From Branchipolynoe longqiensis (lineage: Eukaryota > Annelida > Polychaeta > Phyllodocida > Polynoidae): a stretch of DNA of 64,000 nucleotides. The position numbers were made by a program, and so were the translations under genes. Location: contig CM059186.1 in assembly GCA_030323885.1 (NCBI GenBank), positions 146,507,810 to 146,571,809 on the forward strand, given 5' to 3'. Below the pieces are notes generated by a model. The model saw nothing but the letters and a program-made list of their open reading frames with translations, was not told where the DNA came from and did not search any database. Below are positions 52,707 to 63,724 of this stretch, in pieces. Each line of letters opens with the position of its first letter. The first letter of the stretch is position 1.

Positions 52707-53959
52707 GCGATAGTCACACAGCGGTCGCAGTGAGCTTTGAGCATCCGCCCGTGTGCGCTAGTCTCGCGCATGCGCATCAACTTCCTTTAAAGCATTATGA
52801 CAGTTTGAATAATTAGAAGCTGGGCGGAAGGATTCGGTGCAGCCTTGGCTTATCGGTGAAAGGGTGCTGTTCCCGGAGATGCATTCAGCTTAGGCGGCGT
52901 CGTGAAATCAATTGAGCTGGTGATGACAGCAACAAAATAATAAAAAAAGAAAAAGAAAATAATAGATTTTAAAAAGGAGGCGGTAGTCTCCGCATTCAAT
53001 AGGGGCTTGCACTGCGGCCTCATCCACCTTCCTCCAATGAAATATTCAGAGGTTGAATGAAAAGCGCAGCTGTTTGGAATAACGCCTTCATATGAGGACC
53101 TCCTCACCCCCACCTCCACCCTTGCTCGCAGGAGAAGTGTTGATGTCAGTGGCAGGGAAGCACGGAATTCTGGGAGGAGATCATAGGGTACACCTCGGTG
53201 GAGATTTGTGATTGTCGGGTGTAGGCCCTGGAGGAGAGAGACCAGTGGGGGGGGGGGAGGTGGAAGGCTGTTGATGTGTCCTTCCCCCCCCCCCCACCAC
53301 CCTCACAAATCAGACACAATTCTTATAGTACATGTATTACACCCCAATTCAGAAATAGATTACGTTTATGCCGCGTGTACGGTTCAACACAGCCAGCCGG
53401 GTTTCAACAATCAATAATTATTGACAGAACTCTATTAGGCTCTTATCTCCTCAAATACAAAGTCTGTTTGTGATGATCTTATCTGATCACAAATCATGTT
53501 TAGTGAGGCCTCGCCGTGAATATTGCCTATGCTGCCGACACGGCGTAAAGCATCCACCAATCAATCAAGCAATCAATGTTTAGCCGATTCACAGAAGAGG
53601 GTCCCCCTACCAATCAGATCACCACTCTATATTGGTATTAAATCACAAGCGGATTGCGAATTAATGACTGTCTCTTGCACGGTGTTGAGTGCTGGTGTAA
53701 GGCAAAGGAGCGGGGGGCGGGGGCGAACAAGATTTTTCCGATTTAATCATGAAGAATATGTCTTCTGAGATTAGATTACACGATTGTTGGAACTGACAAG
53801 GCGTCGTGTGGTACCCATGCCTAATCCCCGCCCCCACTATTACACTGTGCGCCAGCATCCAACTCGTTCACAGGCCTAATATACTGCACATGCCCTGGAG
53901 AGAGATGGCTGATTATTCCCCATGTCCCTGAGTACTCATAGTTAATTACGCCACACATC
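52707..53959. other. Unassigned; poly-G and poly-C runs near 53248-53295
   Basis: No gene or recognised repeat. Confidence 0.4.
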
Positions 53960-54110
53960 CAGACAAGATGGCTGAATGAGTTGAGCGTCCGCTTCCTCTG
54001 GGATTCGAACCCTGGGTTCCAAATCCGATCAATTCAAACCTATGACTTTAATATTAATTCTTGCCACTATCCAGACTGGTAGCATTGTTCGATAATTGCT
54101 AGGATAATAA
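53960..54110 (+). repeat. tRNA-derived SINE (family 1), head and start of body
   Basis: AAGATGGCTGAATGAGTTGAGCG (A-box region), GGATTCGAACCCTGG (B box) and ATTCTTGCCACTATCCAGAC match the 5' half of family 1. Confidence 0.7.
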
Positions 54111-54167
54111 CTTACAAAAAATATCTGTGCAAAATAAGGCTAGGAAACCCCCACTAAGCTGCACTGC

Positions 54168-54545
54168 AAAGGGTCATGTGATATGTCACGGCCCACCAGC
54201 GGGACGCCCAATGGAAGGTAACCATGCCAAAAGTAGCCAGATAACACACCACACAGCTACGTACAAGCCTATGATATGTAAATAGGAGTAGGCTAGTCTA
54301 GTAATAAGAGTAGAAAAATAAATACATATATACCAAGAAAATCAAAAAAAACTAACATAGGCTATTAACCATACCAACCAATTATCTATCTGCTGCTGAA
54401 ATGCAGGCAATCAAATAACTTATCAGCAGCTACTGTGTGGTAAGATAACGCCAACACTACAACTGGCCAGCATTGAAAACAAGCCTGGGTACCCGGGCTT
54501 ATATGCTATGGACAGTATAAATACAGCCTCAATAAAAAAGATATT
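54168..54545 (+). repeat. Interspersed repeat, about 0.38 kb (family at 18995-19495)
   Basis: GTGATATGTCACGGCCCACC, AACTAACATAGGCTATTAAC, ATCTATCTGCTGCTGAAATG and CTGGGTACCCGGGCTTATAT to GCCTCAATAAAAAAG. Confidence 0.75.
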
Positions 54546-54608
54546 TAAAAAAATAAAAAGGCAGTGAAATGCGGAAGACTATTTGTTCATGATTGAAATC
54601 TCTCCTGC

Positions 54609-54970
54609 TTAAAGCTGCATAGTCTGATGACAGAATCATATTTTCAAAACCAAAACACTGAACTAGATTTGACCCTACATATCCGAGTTTGGTATTGGTG
54701 CACTTGTTATACAGCTAGAGCTGCATAAACAGAATATCAAGCCAATATAACAGAACCTAGCACTCCTGAAGGCCTAGGATATCCAGCGTTTCAATGCAGA
54801 CGCCAACATTAATTTAGCATATTTCTAAAGTTAACCCTTTAAAATACAACTTACTTCAGATGAAAGTAAAGTAGATTGTAGCCGTACCATACCAAGTTCA
54901 ATTGTTAAATAACAACTAAATCAAATGAAACAATCATGCTAATATATTTATTTAAAAATATAATAGAAAG
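54609..54970 (-). repeat. TTAA-flanked MITE, diverged full-length copy
   Basis: TTAAAGCTGCATAGTCTGAT, CTAGATTTGACCCTACATAT, GACGCCAACATTAATTTAGC and ACTTACTTCAGATGAAAG follow the reference in reverse. The far end carries a foreign stretch (CAATTGTTAAATAACAAC). Confidence 0.75.
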
Positions 54971-55835
54971 ATTTCCTGGCTGAGGCATGGGGTAACTGGG
55001 GAGAACCGGTTGAAATTGTAGTTTTGTGGGGTGTTACATCTTAGCAACTTCTAAGCTCAGATCAGGATGGATATCGACTTGTAGCAGTGCACATTCATTG
55101 CGACTTTATAGTGTTGTCCAACTGGGAGACCACGCCGCTGGCACCATGGCCGTATAATTTAAACTCACTGTGCACCTGATGAACAAACTTGGTAAGGGTT
55201 CTTGCCATAAATTCTAATGGCGATTACAGTGAAATTGTCTCAGGAAATATTCATGTTAGATAAAATACCACATCCAGTATGTTTATCCCCCAACTCCTCC
55301 AATGACTGAATCTGCGACCTGGCGTGTTTACATGCTGGGCCGCAGCTTCAGTTCTTCCTGACGGACCAGCAGAGTATTGGTGGTGCGTGACGTGTAAGTA
55401 GGCTACTGAAACGGGCCTTTGTTAATGGGGACTTTGCATGCGGTGGCTGCTCAGCAAGTTTGTGGGGTGTACCATTTAACTAAGCTAAGATGCATGAGGG
55501 GTAACGAAGACGTCCCCATTTTAAACAGGCCCTAATCAGATGAACAAAACCACAGTGAAAGGGGGAAGAAAAAACAAGGCAGACACATGAAGAGGTGGGA
55601 AGACAATGTCAGGGAATGGACAGGACTGGAGTTTGGCAAATCCCAGGGGGCAATGGAGAATAGGGAAAACTGACGAAAACCGGTTGCAAAGTCATCTGTG
55701 GTGCCCCAATGATCCTCATAGTTAACAGATGATGATGATGATGATGATGATGATAAATCAGATGTTGATCAAATGTGTATGCGGTATTCACTTTGCTATA
55801 ATTGGCCTGGTTAATTAGATTATTTATATTCACAT
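54971..55835. other. SINE 3' piece at 55018-55165, otherwise unassigned
   Basis: 55018-55165 (GTTACATCTTAGCAACTTC, TATCGACTTGTAGCAGTGC, CCAACTGGGAGACCACGC) is family 1 in reverse. A (GAT)n microsatellite sits at 55730-55752. The rest is unassigned. Confidence 0.55.
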
Positions 55836-55837
55836 AA

Positions 55838-55897
55838 GTTTGTTTGTTTGTTGGAGTTTTAAGTCCTGGCAATATCTAAGGTTATATCAGGAAAACT
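55838..55897 (-). repeat. tRNA-derived SINE (family 1), 3' end only
   Basis: GTTTGTTTGTTTGTTGGAG and AAGTCCTGGCAATATC are the tail and end of family 1 in reverse. Confidence 0.75.
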
Positions 55898-56054
55898 CTC
55901 ACATAAGTACATGGCGATGACGGAACAATACAATATGCCAAGTTCCTCCCATACTTATATATTTATAAGTAGTCTGTTCAGCAGTAACGTCCGTAACTGA
56001 AAATAGCAATATCATCACCCATTGAAAGGCTGACAGCATAATTGGTTGGCTATG

Positions 56055-56220
56055 TCGTACAACCCTTATTGGATTCGAACCTATATATCTGCCATTTCAG
56101 GGTGACCGCCCTAACCATTGGACTACCTCGGTTCTCTGACACCATTATCTACCGTGGAGATGACGATGCGGCTCCTTGTCTGGTGAGGTGAGTGCATCCT
56201 ATCACGATAATAAATGTCAA
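56055..56220 (-). repeat. tRNA-derived SINE (family 3), second copy
   Basis: Minus-strand AGTCCAATGGTTAGGGCG and AGGTTCGAATCCAAT form the tRNA-like head. The upstream part shares GATGCGGCTCCTTGTCTGGT-type text with 43735-43915. Confidence 0.65.
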
Positions 56221-56364
56221 ATGTAACTTCAAACACAGCCTACACTGCACAGGTAAACTGACAAAATAGAGGTGTAGAGAAGGGGGACCTGCTTGCATAA
56301 CACCACAGTGCCAGCATGGAGATATATCACAGCTTCCCACACCCTTTGAACCTGGCACAGAGAA

Positions 56365-56695
56365 CTCTCTATAACACCCCATTTATCGCTCACCCTTTCT
56401 ACACACGATGCATTGTTTTTTCTACCGAACGCCCTACTTTAAAATATGGTCACGTGACTTTACATGAATAGTCTCCGTATCATAATGAAATAGCACACAT
56501 AGAATGGTCTATTGCACCTGGCATAGCTAACTGACTATAGCACCCCATTTATCGCTCAACCTACCTACACACAATGCGTGGTATTTCTGACACCGGATGC
56601 CCTACTTTAAGATCTGGTCACGTGACTTTACATGAATATTCTCGGTGTCATAATTAAAGACCACACATAGAATGGTTTATTTGAGCTCAAGTCAA
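56365..56695. repeat. 166-bp tandem duplication, two diverged copies
   Basis: CACCCCATTTATCGCTCA at 56375 and 56541; GGTCACGTGACTTTACATGA and CACACATAGAATGGT recur at the same offset. The copies differ at many sites, so the duplication is old. Confidence 0.85.
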
Positions 56696-57214
56696 ATAGG
56701 TCAGGTATGTCCGGTACCATATTAGACTCTGAGAAACCCATGGTTATTAGTAGTAGTTCTGTGACATCACATAGGGAAAGGGAGGGTGGACTTAGTATTT
56801 AGGCTGTAAGGCGTATTTAAAAACCTTCAAATTTACTTTAAGTGATAATAGGGTTTGCACTTCCCAATATTTGATATTCCCTAGCCTACATGACTAAGGA
56901 CATTCAGTAGGGCTGAATGAGTAGGCTTTGCACTACTTTGCAAGTAAATAATATGCCCAAAGCTTGTATAAATACATGACCCTAATAGTCACGGCTTGAC
57001 TACAGAGAACCCTAGCCCTACATACCTGTCATATAATAGATTGTTTCGGGCTATGTAAATTATGCCTAGACATATTTTATGATAATAATTGTGAACAAGT
57101 AAGGTTGTGTTGATCGCGTCACAGGCCCTTTAAACGTTCGTTGATATCAAGATTATCCAGGGAGATACGCCTTTTGCGCGAGATACTCTAGTACAGTGCA
57201 GTTCTTGAGCAGAA
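56696..57214. other. Unassigned
   Basis: Possibly a decayed relative of the GTTACTGCCCCTTTA repeat at 57000-57130. No gene. Confidence 0.4.
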
Positions 57215-57326
57215 GCCATAACACATTAGTAGCTACTACAAATAAATAAAGGTTTTTTCAGTTAAATGTTCCCCTCCACTAGGATACATTGGCTTCGCTG
57301 ATTTAGCTGATATAGATCTATATAAT

Positions 57327-57364
<38 letters not shown>

Positions 57365-57471
57365 TACAGTAAAACCTCTCTAAATCAACCGACCACGGGA
57401 CCGACTTTAAATGTAGCCCTCTACTCCCATACATTGTCTTCGCTGCTTTAGCTGATATAGATCTATATATA
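57215..57471. repeat. Left part of the unit, with a duplicated MITE left end
   Basis: GATTTAGCTGATATAGATC at 57299 and GCTTTAGCTGATATAGATC at 57444 show a local tandem duplication. It carried 54 bases of the MITE left end (57367-57420) with its flank. Confidence 0.75.
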
Positions 57472-57641
57472 CAGTAAAATCTCTCTAAATCGACCGACCA
57501 TGGGACCGACTTTAAATGGGAGTTTTTCATTTCGCTATGTACAATGGTACTTGCCTGGACGATCGTTTGGGACCCAAATAAGGCGATTGATATAGGGAAT
57601 TGGTCGAACTGTGGAGGTGATCGGTTAGAGAGGTTTTACTG
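57472..57641. repeat. pogo/Tigger-like MITE, 170 bp
   Basis: CAGTAAAATCTCTCTAAATC and GGTTAGAGAGGTTTTACTG are inverted ends flanked by TA. It is related to 11115-11290. Inside lies GGGACCGACTTTAAATGG. Confidence 0.8.
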
Positions 57642-58529
57642 TATATATATGAATCTTCTCCGTTGCTGTCTCCTACTAATGAGCATGCGAGCATCAACAT
57701 TCCATATCTCCAAACTGACAGCTGGGCTCCTTTCTAATTATGAGCGCCTGAAGTGATGGAAGTTGGGAAAAAATGTAGCTATCTGGCCACTGCTCTCTAT
57801 ATGGCCTTCAGTCAGTCAGATGAAAATTTCTACTAATTACACGCTGTAGTCCAAGTAGCATACCATCACCAGACTCGCTAAATAGAGAGGAAATATAAAA
57901 TGGACTTGCATAGTGTCCTTTTATATCATTAAATGGCATGTGTCTACATCGGTCCGTAATGGATTTTCAAACATGATGGTGTGTATGAATTATGATTCAA
58001 AATAAACAAAAGGAATCTCAAGCTAATACAAAGAAATCTCGAACTGATAAATTTAGCATAAATTGTAGGTGAATCTCTAATAAAGGTAGGTCACATAGGG
58101 TTCTTTTACTATGAGTTGTATTTAATTTATCATCGGTTCCAACGAAAACAGCCATTAACATTGATATTGCACTTAGAGACCATTACAGCTGGTAACAGTT
58201 CCAGAGAAAGAGATCTACGAGAAAAATCTATTGAACTGAAATTGATAATCATTCGGTTAGAAATGAAAATCTGAAGTCAGAAAATAAGCCTCATCCAGTG
58301 ACAACCTGCTTATTTCAGCCCATTTCTACAAGAGTAGCTATGTGTGGCAAGGTCCAGCCCCCAGGTGGCACTGCTGGAGGGCTATTAATTAATGCTGTCA
58401 ATCCAGGATGATCCCATCACCTATACTCATCAGTGATATTCCACGGATGAGTATTCCGTAGGAGAATTTGTGACAGTTCCAAGGTCTTGTCACAGTCAGT
58501 CCAAAGCAGCAGGAGTCGATCATATTCAG
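57642..58529. other. Unassigned unique-looking part of the duplicated unit
   Basis: Present in both copies (second at 62127-63020). No coding frame: the open frames in the two copies are short and differ by substitutions and indels without a coding pattern. Confidence 0.5.
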
Positions 58530-58762
58530 AGTCCTATCTCCTTCATCCATGGTATTGGTACCGTAATCTATGGTGGCGATGTCTCCATGGATATTAGTAC
58601 GGTAGTCTAATGTATCTCCATGGAAATGTAACCAACTCTGTTGTAGCCTTATTTCCATGGGAATGGTACAGTAGTTTATTGTAGCCCCATCTCCAAGGAA
58701 ATGGTACCACAGTCTATTTATTGTAGCCTTATCTCCATGGAAATGGTACCGTAGTATAATGT
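58530..58762. repeat. 38-bp CCATGG minisatellite, left part
   Basis: Units near TATCTCCATGGAAATGGTAC alternate with GTAGTCTATTGTAGCC. The array is interrupted at 58763 by the SINE-like repeat, with AGTATAATGT (58753-58762) as the duplicated target. Confidence 0.85.
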
Positions 58763-59221
58763 CATCATCATCATCATCATCATCATCATGCTGTCGGTCG
58801 CGATGCGACAAAGACTGCTTTCATTACTTGACTGCCGCTCTCCATTTAGCTCTCTGCTGTGAGAGTTGCGGTTTGTGCGGTTGTACATTTCATGAAAGCT
58901 GCCTGCAAAAGTGTTGAAGTGCTGCTGGCTTTTGCAAGTTACCAGCGGCACTCTCTCGGGGAGCAAATAGAGGTTTCACACCGGCAAGAACATGTCAAGA
59001 CAGGCGCAAAACTATTTGTCCCTGCAGTGGCTGGTCGGGAGATGTTGGGAGTTCCATACATCAACCACCCTTAATGCTGCCACAGTGATATGGTTTTCTG
59101 CTTAGGGTTTGCTCCCTTAGCCTTCGGTTCTGTCAAGGACCTGTACCACAAGGCAGTGGTTTAGAACTCTGCAAGGCAGGGGCGTCAAACTCCCTGAGGT
59201 ATTGCTATACCTGCATACCCA
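58763..59221 (-). repeat. SINE-like repeat with LINE-derived tail, intact copy with 10-bp TSD
   Basis: 459 bp between AGTATAATGT at 58753-58762 and at 59222-59231. On the minus strand it starts TTGGGTATGCAGGTATAGC and ends in (ATG)n. The last 100 bases match the end of the RTE-like LINE at 15757-16905, including its final codons and stop. No clear tRNA A and B boxes were found in the head, so it may be a SINE or an internally deleted LINE. It is an empty version of the site occupied by the YR element at 2904-7373 (TAATG at 59072-59076). Confidence 0.85.
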
Positions 59222-59231
59222 AGTATAATGT

Positions 59232-59985
59232 AAGTTGTAACCATATAGCCATGGACACGGTGCGATAGTCTATCATTGCACTATTTCCATGAAAATGAAA
59301 CCACAGTCTATTGTAGCTTTATCTCCATAGGAATGGTACCATAAGCTACCTCCAAGGAAATGGTAACATAGTCTATTATATACCTATCTACATGGAAATG
59401 GTACCATATTCTACAGAAACACTATTTCCATGGAAATAGTACCGTCGTCTATTGTAGTCCTACCTCCATAGAAATGGAACGATAGTCTATTGTAGTCCTA
59501 TCTCCATGGAAATCGAATGATAGACTACTGCAGCGCTATCTCCGTGGAAATGGAAAGATAGTCTACTGCAGCCTTATCTCCATGGAAATGGAATGATAGT
59601 CTACTGCAGCCTTATCTGCATGGAAATGGAATGATAGTCTACTGCAGCCATATCTCCATGGAAATGGAACAATAGTCACCTGCAGCCTTATCTCATGGAA
59701 ATGGAATGATAGTGTACTGCAGCCCTATCTCCATGGAAATGGAATGATAGTCTCCTGCAGTGCTATCTCCATGGAGATGGAATGATAGTCTACGGCAGTG
59801 CTATCTCCATGGAACTGGAACGATAGTCTCCTGCAGTGGTATCTCCATGGAGATGGAACGATAGTCGGCAGCAGCCCTATCTCCATGGAAATGGAATGAA
59901 AACCTACTGCAGCCCTATGTCCATGGAAATGGCGCAGTAGTCTATTATACCTCCATTTCCATCTCCATACTGACATATTCAACTG
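59232..59985. repeat. 38-bp CCATGG minisatellite, right part, about 18-20 units
   Basis: The unit is close to TCTACTGCAGCCTTATCTCC followed by ATGGAAATGGAATGATAG. Each carries the palindrome CCATGG, and many a CTGCAG palindrome. The 89-residue minus-strand frame is a read-through of the repeat. Confidence 0.9.
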
Positions 59986-60371
59986 ACATCCCAACAGCCA
60001 CTGACAGCAGCATACTTTCCCGGCCTGTCAGCCAAAGACACACCACCAACAAACAAGGGTTGAAATACTACAACGACAGGCCTGCGAGCCCGGGTAGATG
60101 CTGATATTGGAATAAAGTATGTTTTGACCAAAACTTATGCCTATGTGTCTGAAGCTCCGTGTCAGAGAAGCAATGATATCTAATTAGAATAGAGTGTTTT
60201 GATTAATTGGATATTCGGTAATCTGTGAAATTGAGTGCAGTGATTCGTTGATAAAAGGGGTCAGTTGCTCATTTGCTCTGGTTTGATGGTTTAGCAATAG
60301 CCCACTTTGAAGCACCATCTGCCTACTTATTTCGGTCCCTACTTCTAGGGTACAAGATGCAAGTGAGATGA
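59986..60371. other. Unassigned
   Basis: No feature was recognised. Confidence 0.4.
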
Positions 60372-60531
60372 TTAAAGCTGCATATTGTGATTAAAACATA
60401 AACTCTCAAAAGTTACCCATTTAAAATAAAAGTTACTTCGAACTAAAGTAAGGTAGACTGCAACCATCAATCTCATATATTTATCTCAGAAAATGACAGA
60501 AACTCAGAACCATCAGACTATGCAACTTTAA
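60372..60531 (-). repeat. TTAA-flanked MITE, internally deleted copy with both ends
   Basis: TTAAAGCTGCATATTGTG at one end and ACTATGCAACTTTAAG at the other lie only 160 bp apart. The middle half of the reference is missing. Confidence 0.8.
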
Positions 60532-60621
60532 GTAAATATGGGAGTGAAATAAACACCAGGAGATGTATCAATATCAGACCGTGATGAAATTATTTATGGG
60601 AATGCAGCGTACCTCTTTAGA
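60532..60621. other. Unassigned
   Basis: No feature was recognised. Confidence 0.4.
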
Positions 60622-60939
60622 GAACATGGTGGCCGAATCGGTTAGACTGGCTGGCTTCCCATTCAGGAAGTGGTGGTTTCAATCTCCGACTGACTAAAAA
60701 CAATGGCTTATAAAATTGATACTTGTCGCTACCTATCCTGCCACTCAATATTAATATGATAGGGAAAGGACTGGTTTGCTCAGTATCTGGATACTATCAC
60801 TGAGTGGGATATCCGGTCATTGTGCTAGCACTTTGGTTTCCCAGTGAGGCAGCACTATAATGCTGGCATGGATGTGCACTATCACAAGTCGATACTCATC
60901 CTGGCATGGCCTTAGAAGTTGCTAGTAAACAAACAAAGC
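60622..60939 (+). repeat. tRNA-derived SINE (family 1), full length
   Basis: Head GGTGGCCGAATCGGTTAGAC with a decayed B box (GGTTTCAATCTCC). The body runs from AAAATTGATACTTGTCGCTA through ACTGAGTGGGATATCCGGTC to CTGGCATGGCCTTAGAAGTT, with a TAAACAAACAAAGC tail. Confidence 0.85.
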
Positions 60940-61424
60940 ATAGCTTTTCAGCAAGACAATTCTGACAAGTAATCTATTTTAAGCCTTAGTTGTGAATAAT
61001 AGGGCTCTCTAGAAACTGACAAGAGAACAAATTAATGTTGTTGTCACAAGATCCATCCTGCTTCACATCATGACCAGAGAACAACCAGCATTAGCCTTTT
61101 ACCACACAGGTAATCTATGTTCATGGTGATCCTGATGACAAATCACGTTTAGCTGTGTCACAGAAAAAGTGCCCCCCAAACGATCTTATTACGAGTCTAA
61201 TGTGACATTAAATCACGAATGGATTGTGGCTTAATGCTCGCCTTGATGTCTCAGAGGACCTATCCGACGTGAAGTGAAGGCACTAACAGGGTTTCCTCAG
61301 ATACACTTAGGATGGGGATGCCTTAACCAATAGAAGCACCCACAAATGTCAAATTGTTCTCTATCCGGATTATACCTGTTCATTCACCTCGTGGTACTGC
61401 TCCTGGATTTACTCTCTCTATATA
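60940..61424. other. Unassigned
   Basis: No feature was recognised. Confidence 0.4.
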
Positions 61425-61640
61425 TATATATTTGCTCCTACATTTATTAATATATATATATATAAGTATATCCATAAATATATAAAAATGTATAAAAATA
61501 TATAAAAATATGTATAAATATATATATATATATAAATATATATAAATATACATGTCAATATATGAATACTATAGCATATATATAATAAATATAAATATAT
61601 ATAAATATACATAAATATCCATAAATACATAGATATATCA
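61425..61640. repeat. AT-rich (TATAAATA)n simple sequence
   Basis: TATAAATATATA-type words fill about 215 bp. The Tyr/Ile-rich frame on the minus strand is an artefact. Confidence 0.85.
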
Positions 61641-61956
61641 ATCCTCCGGCGTGACTCACACTGGTCTACATCCGGTGGAGTCCTGGAGGAGAAGGTGGAG
61701 CCATAACACATTAGTAGCTACTACAAATAAATAAAGGTTTTTTCAGTTAAATGTTCCCCTCCACTAGGATACATTGGCTTCGCTGATTTAGCTGATATAG
61801 ATCTATATAATTATGTCTATATATATATATATAAATATATATATATATAGAGTAAAACCTCTCTAAATCAACCGACCACGGGACCGACTTTAAATGTAGC
61901 CCTGTACTCCCATACATTGTCTTCGCTGATTTAGCTGATATAGATCTATATATATA

Positions 61957-62126
61957 CAGTAAAACCTCTCTAAATCGACCGACCATGGGACCGACTTTAA
62001 ATGGGAGTTTTTCATTTCGCTATGTACAATGGTATTTGTCTGGGCGATCGTTTGGGACCCAAATAAGGCGATTGATATAGGGAATTGGTCGATCTGTGGA
62101 GGTGATCGGTTAGAGAGGTTTTACTG
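61957..62126. repeat. pogo/Tigger-like MITE, second-copy counterpart
   Basis: 170 bp, equal in length to 57472-57641. A preceding partial left end near 61848 reads AGAGTAAAACC instead of CAGTAAAACC. Confidence 0.8.
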
Positions 62127-63021
62127 TATATATATGAATCTTCTCCGTTGCTCTCTCCTACTAATGAGCATGCGAGCATCAAGATTCCATATCTCCAAAC
62201 TGACAGCTGGGCTCCTTTCTAATTATGAGCGCCTGAGGTGATGGAAGTTGGGAAAAAATGTAGCTATCTGGCCACTGCTCTCTATATGGCCTTCAGTCAG
62301 TCAGATGAAAATTTCTACTAATTACACGCTGTAGTCCAAGTAGCATACCATCACCAGACTCGCTAAATAGAGAGGAAATATAAAATGGACTTGCATAGTG
62401 TCCTTTTATATCATTAAATGGCATGTGTCTACATCGGTGCGTAATGGATTTTAAAGCATGATGGTGTGTATGAATTATGATTCAAAATAAACAAAAGGAA
62501 TCTCAAGCTAATACAAAGAAATCTCGAATTGATAATTTTAGCATAAATTGTAGGTGAATCTCTAATAAAGGTAGGTCACATAGGGTTCTTTTACTATGAG
62601 TTGTATTTAATGTATCATCGGTTCCAACGAAAACAGCCATTAAACAGCCATATTGCACTTAAAGACCATTACAGCTGGTAACAGTTCCAGAGAAAGGAAT
62701 CTACGAGACAAATCTATTGAACTGAAATTGATAATCATTCGGTTAGAAATGTTTAGAAATGAAAATCTGAAGTGTTTCACTAGGAAGCCTCATCCAGTGA
62801 CAACCTGCTTATTGCAGCCCATTTCTACAGGAGTAGCTATGTGTGGCAAGGTCCAGCCCCCAGGTGGCACTGCTGGAGGGCTATTAATTAATGCTGTCAA
62901 TCCAGGATGATCCTATCACCTATACTCATCAGTGATATTCCACGGATGAGTATTCCGTTGGAGAATTTGTGACAGTTCCAAGGTCTTGTCACAGTCAGTC
63001 CAAAGCAGCAGGAGTCGATCA

Positions 63022-63261
63022 TATTCAGAGTCCTATCTCCTTCATCCATGGTATTGGTACCGTAATCTATGGTGGCGATGTCTCCATGGATATTAGTACG
63101 GTAGTCTAATGTATCTCCATGGAAATGTAACCAACTCTGTTGTAGCCTTATTTCCATGGGAATGGTACAGTAGTTTATTGTAGCCCCATCTCCAAGGAAA
63201 TGGTACCACAGTCTATTTATTGTAGCCTTATCTCCATGGAAATGGTACCGTAGTATAATGT
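63022..63261. repeat. 38-bp CCATGG minisatellite, left part, second copy
   Basis: Colinear with 58530-58762. The target duplication AGTATAATGT is at 63252-63261. Confidence 0.85.
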
Positions 63262-63714
63262 CATCATCATCATCATCATCATGCTGTCGGTCGCGATGCG
63301 ACAAAGACTGCTTTCATTACTTGACTGCCGCTCTCCATTTAGCTCTCTGCTGTGAGAGTTGCGGTTTGTGCGGTTGTACATTTCATGAAAGCTGCCTGCA
63401 AAAGTGTTGAAGTGCTGCTGGCTTTTGCAAGTTACCAGCGGCACTCTCTCGAGGAGCAAATAGAGGTTTCACACCGGCAAGAACATGTCAAGACAGGCGC
63501 AAAACTATTTGTCCCTGCAGTGGCTGGTCGGGAGATGTTGGGAGTTCCATACATCAACCGCCCTTAATGCTGCCACAGTGACATGGTTTTCTGCTTAGGG
63601 TTTGCTCCCTTAGCCTTCGGTTCTGTCAAGGACCTGTACCACAAGGCAGTGGTTTAGAACTCTGCAAGGCAGGGGCGTCAAACTCCCTGAGGTATTGCTA
63701 TACCTGCATACCCA
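63262..63714 (-). repeat. SINE-like repeat with LINE-derived tail, second copy
   Basis: It matches 58763-59221 apart from a shorter CAT tail and a few substitutions. AGTATAATGT recurs at 63715-63724. The unoccupied YR target core TAATG is at 63565-63569. Confidence 0.85.
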
Positions 63715-63724
63715 AGTATAATGT

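Larger units (their letters stand above)
57215..61699 (+). repeat. Tandem duplication, copy 1 (unit about 4485 bp)
   Basis: From GCCATAACACATTAGTAGC at 57215 the sequence recurs from 61700 to the window end with only scattered substitutions and small indels. Copy 1 includes a pogo-like MITE, a CCATGG minisatellite, a SINE-like repeat with its target-site duplications, a MITE and a family 1 SINE. The two copies abut directly. Confidence 0.92.

Noticed and set aside
58398..58811. 137-residue minus-strand frame (and its counterpart at 62897-63304)
   Set aside because: It spans a minisatellite and the CAT-repeat tail of the SINE-like repeat. The two copies differ without a coding pattern.
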